From positions 310,001 to 374,000 of the forward strand of contig NZ_SMGP01000003.1 in NCBI RefSeq assembly GCF_004339745.1: a stretch of 64,000 nucleotides of DNA, given 5' to 3'. This DNA is from Paraburkholderia sp. BL9I2N2 (lineage in GTDB: Bacteria > Pseudomonadota > Gammaproteobacteria > Burkholderiales > Burkholderiaceae). The position numbers and the translations under genes were made by a program. Of the stretch, positions 61,327 to 64,000 are shown piece by piece. Positions within the stretch are counted from its first letter, which is position 1; each line of letters begins with the position of its first letter. The notes below the pieces were generated by a model that was given only the letters and a program-made list of their open reading frames with translations, was not told the origin of the DNA and made no database searches.

Positions 61327-62769
61327 ATGAATGACGCATTTCCCATTGATGCATCGCCGGGCTTCATCTCGATCACCAATCCCTTCGATGGCGTTGAAGT
61401 GGGCACTGTCGTGAACATTCCACCGGGAGGCGCGCAGGCGCTGATCCAGACCGCAAAGGAGGGGGCGCGCGTCTGCCGCAACCTGTCCCGTCACGAACGG
61501 GCTCGCGTGCTAGAGATTTGCGCATCGCTTGTGGAGCGTGACAAGGACGCGTTTGCCGATCTGATCGTCGCGGAAGCGGGCAAGACGATCCGGCAGGCCA
61601 GCAAGGAAGTGCTGCGATGCGTGAACACGCTCAAGCTGTCCGCCGATGAAGCGCGTCGAAACGTAGGTGAGGTCGTGCCGTTCGACGCGTACGGTGGATC
61701 GGAAAACCGGCAGGGATGGTTCACTCGGGAGCCTCTCGGCATCATCGTCGCCATCACCCCGTACAACGATCCGCTGAACCTGGTTGCGCATAAGCTCGGG
61801 CCAGCGATTGCCGGCGGCAATGCCGTGGTGCTCAAACCGTCTGAATTCACGCCACTCTCGGCGATCAAGCTCGTCGGATATCTGGTGGCGGCCGGATTGC
61901 CATCGAACGTCGTGTCGGTCGCGACGGGCGGCGCAGCGCTCGGCGAAGCGCTCGTCTCATCGCGGGACGTCAGAATGGTCTCCTTTACCGGTGGATTCAT
62001 AACCGGAGAGAAAATCGCCCGGTCGTCGGGTCTGAAAAAGCTCGCGATGGATCTCGGAGGCAACGCACCCGTCATCGTCCTGAGTGACTGCAATCTCGAA
62101 GACGCCGTTTCGTCGTGTGTGTCCGGAGCATTCTGGGCAGCGGGCCAGAACTGTATCGGCACGCAACGAATCCTGATCCAGTCGTCCATCTACGACGAGT
62201 TCGGGAGGCGCTTTGTTGCCCGTACTCGAGCACTCAAGTCGGGCAATCCCGCCTTGCCCGACACGGACGTCGGACCGATGATTACAGCTCAGTCAGCCGT
62301 CCAGACGAAACGCGTGGTGGATGCCGCGATCGGTCAGGGTGCCAGGCTGCTGTGCGGGAATACGCAAGACGGTTCGCTTTACGCTCCGACGGTGCTCGAG
62401 GACGTCAGCTTCGACTGTGACCTGTGGAAGGAGGAGGTGTTCAGCCCGGTTGTCGTTCTGCAGCGGATTGAGACACTGGACGAGGCGCTTTCGCTTGCCA
62501 ACAGCCCCGAGTACAGCCTGCATGCCGGCATCTTCACAAACGATCTGCATGCAGCGCTCAGGGCCGCCGACGAACTGGAAGCCGGCGGGGCCATGATCAA
62601 CGACTCATCGGATTACGGATTCGATGCCATGCCGTTCGGGGGATTCAAGTACAGAAGCCTGGGCCGCGAAGGTGTCAGGTTTGCGTACGAGGAAATGACT
62701 CAACCGAAAGTCGTGTGCATCAGGAAGACGACATATGGCAACCAGGATCATGTAGCGACGGCCGGATAA
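61327..62769 (+). CDS. NAD(P)-dependent aldehyde dehydrogenase with Asp at the general-base position
   Basis: A 480-aa ALDH. Order: ITNPFDGVEVGTVVNIPPGG, GWFTREPLGIIVAITPYNDP (cofactor start), KLGPAIAGGNAVVLKPSEFT, SFTGGFITGEKIA, AMDLGGNAPVIV, catalytic C276 in AAGQNCIGTQRILIQ, KEEVFSPVVVLQR and MPFGGFKYRSLGREG. The residue 34 before the Cys, nearly always Glu (xELGGK/N), is D242 here. The pattern with GGNAP resembles lactaldehyde and phosphonoacetaldehyde-like dehydrogenases. The ATG at 61327 starts the family domain; the frame reaches further up (61069) but overlaps phzF. Last intact gene of the cluster. Confidence 0.92.
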   Translation: MNDAFPIDASPGFISITNPFDGVEVGTVVNIPPGGAQALIQTAKEGARVCRNLSRHERARVLEICASLVERDKDAFADLIVAEAGKTIRQASKEVLRCVNTLKLSADEARRNVGEVVPFDAYGGSENRQGWFTREPLGIIVAITPYNDPLNLVAHKLGPAIAGGNAVVLKPSEFTPLSAIKLVGYLVAAGLPSNVVSVATGGAALGEALVSSRDVRMVSFTGGFITGEKIARSSGLKKLAMDLGGNAPVIVLSDCNLEDAVSSCVSGAFWAAGQNCIGTQRILIQSSIYDEFGRRFVARTRALKSGNPALPDTDVGPMITAQSAVQTKRVVDAAIGQGARLLCGNTQDGSLYAPTVLEDVSFDCDLWKEEVFSPVVVLQRIETLDEALSLANSPEYSLHAGIFTNDLHAALRAADELEAGGAMINDSSDYGFDAMPFGGFKYRSLGREGVRFAYEEMTQPKVVCIRKTTYGNQDHVATAG

Positions 62770-62941
62770 GGACCAGCCGGCAAGTCTCGCTTTCCACAAT
62801 CAGGCAGTGCACGCTGGAAATCTCATCGATGCCACGATGGGCGGCGCGATCCGTACGCCAATCGTGATGGCGAACTCGTACCGGATGCCGGATGACCCGT
62901 TGTCACCCGACTGGTCTGACAGCTCCTTCTGGGTGAACTAA
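62762..62941 (+). pseudogene. Cys/Met-metabolism PLP enzyme, N-terminal remnant
   Basis: A frame without start codon reads FHNQAVHAGNLIDATMGGAI, then RTPIVMANSYRMPDDPLSPD and a stop. AVHAG plus a later TPIxxxxxxRxPD is the N-terminal pattern of the cystathionine gamma-synthase / methionine gamma-lyase family. The rest of the enzyme is gone. It directly follows the aldehyde dehydrogenase and was probably part of the same cluster. Confidence 0.6.
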
Positions 62942-62959
62942 GCGTCAGTGGACGTATGG

Positions 62960-63877
62960 TCAGCCATTGGCCACTTTGCGTTCGCCACAAGGCGCCTTGT
63001 TCCTGCGGCGCAGTTCATCCGTGGTTTCGCCGCCGCCGTCCGGCAGCCAGCCAGGCGGCTGGAGAATGTGATTGATCGCCGTCCACACGTTCTTTGCCTT
63101 CACTACGTCCCGCACCAGTGTCGCCCAGTGCTCGAACTCGACGACGAACGGATTGCGCGAGGTGGTCGGCGTGACGAGACCGTAACGGCAAGGTTCGTCG
63201 GCGCGCTCCTCAACGTAGGTGCCGAACAGCCGGTCGAAGATAATCAATACGCCGCCGTAGTTCGCATCCAGATAATCGACATTCGATGCATGGTGCACGC
63301 GGTGCGAGGATGGCGTATTGAAAACATACTCAAGCCAGCCGAGCTTCGGAATCCACGTGGTATGCAGCCAGAATTGATACATGAGGTTGATGAAGAGCGT
63401 CAGCAGGACGACTTCAGGACGCACGCCGAGCCATACGAGCGGCGCGAAGAAGATCGCCGAGCCCGACAGCTTGCCCGTCACGCCGAGCCGGTACGCAGTG
63501 GAAAGGGTCAACTGGTTAGGCGAGTGGTGCACTGCGTGCGTCGCCCAGAAGAACCGGATGCGATGCGACGCCCGGTGATACCAGTAGTAGCAGAATTCCT
63601 GGCCGATGAAGAGCGTGAGCACCATCAGAGCGCTGTTCAGTTCTACGGTGAAGATGCGATGCTCCCATGCCAGGGCAAATATGGGGGTTGCGAGCGAGAG
63701 CGGCAGCAGCGCGAGCAGCTTGCGCCCGACAACATCGGCGAGCGAAAGCCACACTTCGTGCCATGCGAATGGCGTGTCGGTTATGCGATTTTTCCGGCTA
63801 AGCCAGACAGCTTCGACCAGCGACACGGCGATGACGAAAGCTGTGACGTAAAGCGTGAATTTTCCAAGTGATTCCAT
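62960..63877 (-). CDS. Sterol desaturase / fatty acid hydroxylase family protein
   Basis: A 305-aa integral membrane di-iron oxygenase. Four or five helices (YVTAFVIAVSLVEAVWL, LLALLPLSLATPIFALAW, ALMVLTLFIGQEFCYYWY, VVLLTLFINLMYQFWLH). The histidine boxes are HRASH, HAVHH and HRVHH, with a further His in FWLHTTW; these ligate the di-iron centre of the family. Substrate might be a sterol-like or fatty-acyl lipid. The hydrophilic C-terminus runs 60 residues past the domain (PPGWLPDGGGETTDELRRRN). It is convergent with the aldehyde dehydrogenase cluster, and its promoter lies at the window end. Confidence 0.92.
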   Translation of the reverse strand: MESLGKFTLYVTAFVIAVSLVEAVWLSRKNRITDTPFAWHEVWLSLADVVGRKLLALLPLSLATPIFALAWEHRIFTVELNSALMVLTLFIGQEFCYYWYHRASHRIRFFWATHAVHHSPNQLTLSTAYRLGVTGKLSGSAIFFAPLVWLGVRPEVVLLTLFINLMYQFWLHTTWIPKLGWLEYVFNTPSSHRVHHASNVDYLDANYGGVLIIFDRLFGTYVEERADEPCRYGLVTPTTSRNPFVVEFEHWATLVRDVVKAKNVWTAINHILQPPGWLPDGGGETTDELRRRNKAPCGERKVANG

Positions 63878-64000
63878 GACGATGCCCTAACGGTAGTGGC
63901 GGAAGCTATCGTCTGCGGTGAAAGGGTGTGTCAGTGCGTCGCATCCGATACCGACACATTAGCCATAGGTGCCATAACAGTCTATGTGGAAGTTATTTCA

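Overview
The window looks like an accessory-rich stretch of a Burkholderiaceae genome (Paraburkholderia, Caballeronia or Burkholderia type). The reasons are high GC, the protein families present (chrB-chrA-SOD, DUF2252, Cj0069 family, bifunctional YncE/phosphoesterase) and many catabolic genes with their own local regulators, as expected of a second chromosome or megaplasmid. This is inference from gene content. I saw no rRNA, tRNA, CRISPR array or replication origin.

Layout. 1-3166: a molybdenum hydroxylase subunit (cut by the window edge) and an amidohydrolase, divergent from a MarR regulator. 3387-6517: LysR regulator, azoreductase and a frameshifted secreted alpha/beta hydrolase. 7282-8034: membrane-anchored TPR-like protein. 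8824-14690: a plant-polysaccharide locus with GH95 fucosidase, GH27 galactosidase and an SGNH esterase. 14825-16829: exported flavin amine oxidase with a cytochrome c. 17214-23459: a gene graveyard around an intact atoE and an alpha/beta hydrolase. It holds a transposase-like protein without catalytic residues and remnants of an alginate-export porin, a serine recombinase, a VOC protein, a GST and an acetate symporter. 23704-25431: chemoreceptor. 25432-28640: a second graveyard with integrase and possible IS remnants and a lipoprotein. 28874-30890: DUF2252 and BON proteins.

31741-38901: a minus-strand block of phosphoesterase, TonB-dependent receptor, ExbB, ExbD and TonB, which carries its own energiser. 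40257-46473: GH54 arabinofuranosidase with a broken C-terminus, an MFS transporter and a second GH27 enzyme whose substrate-binding Asp is replaced by Glu. 46766-47560: remnants of a divergent LysR/TPP-enzyme pair. 47569-49712: TetR regulator with twin operators, an SDR and an NAD(P)-binding oxidoreductase. 49973-50596: orphan MlaC-like protein. 50861-56132: chromate resistance (chrB, chrA, Tat-exported SOD) with a beta-propeller and a Cj0069 protein, and a near-perfect operator at the chrB start codon.

56631-62941: a catabolic or modification cluster of MocR regulator, aminotransferase, solute-binding-like protein, PhzF and aldehyde dehydrogenase. This contains the most striking feature of the window. 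A 0.7-kb inversion has swapped the 3' parts of the divergent MocR and aminotransferase genes. The result is a 624-aa aminotransferase-N/MocR fusion on the minus strand and a 263-aa MocR-leader/aminotransferase-C protein on the plus strand, both in frame. The window ends with a sterol desaturase family protein.
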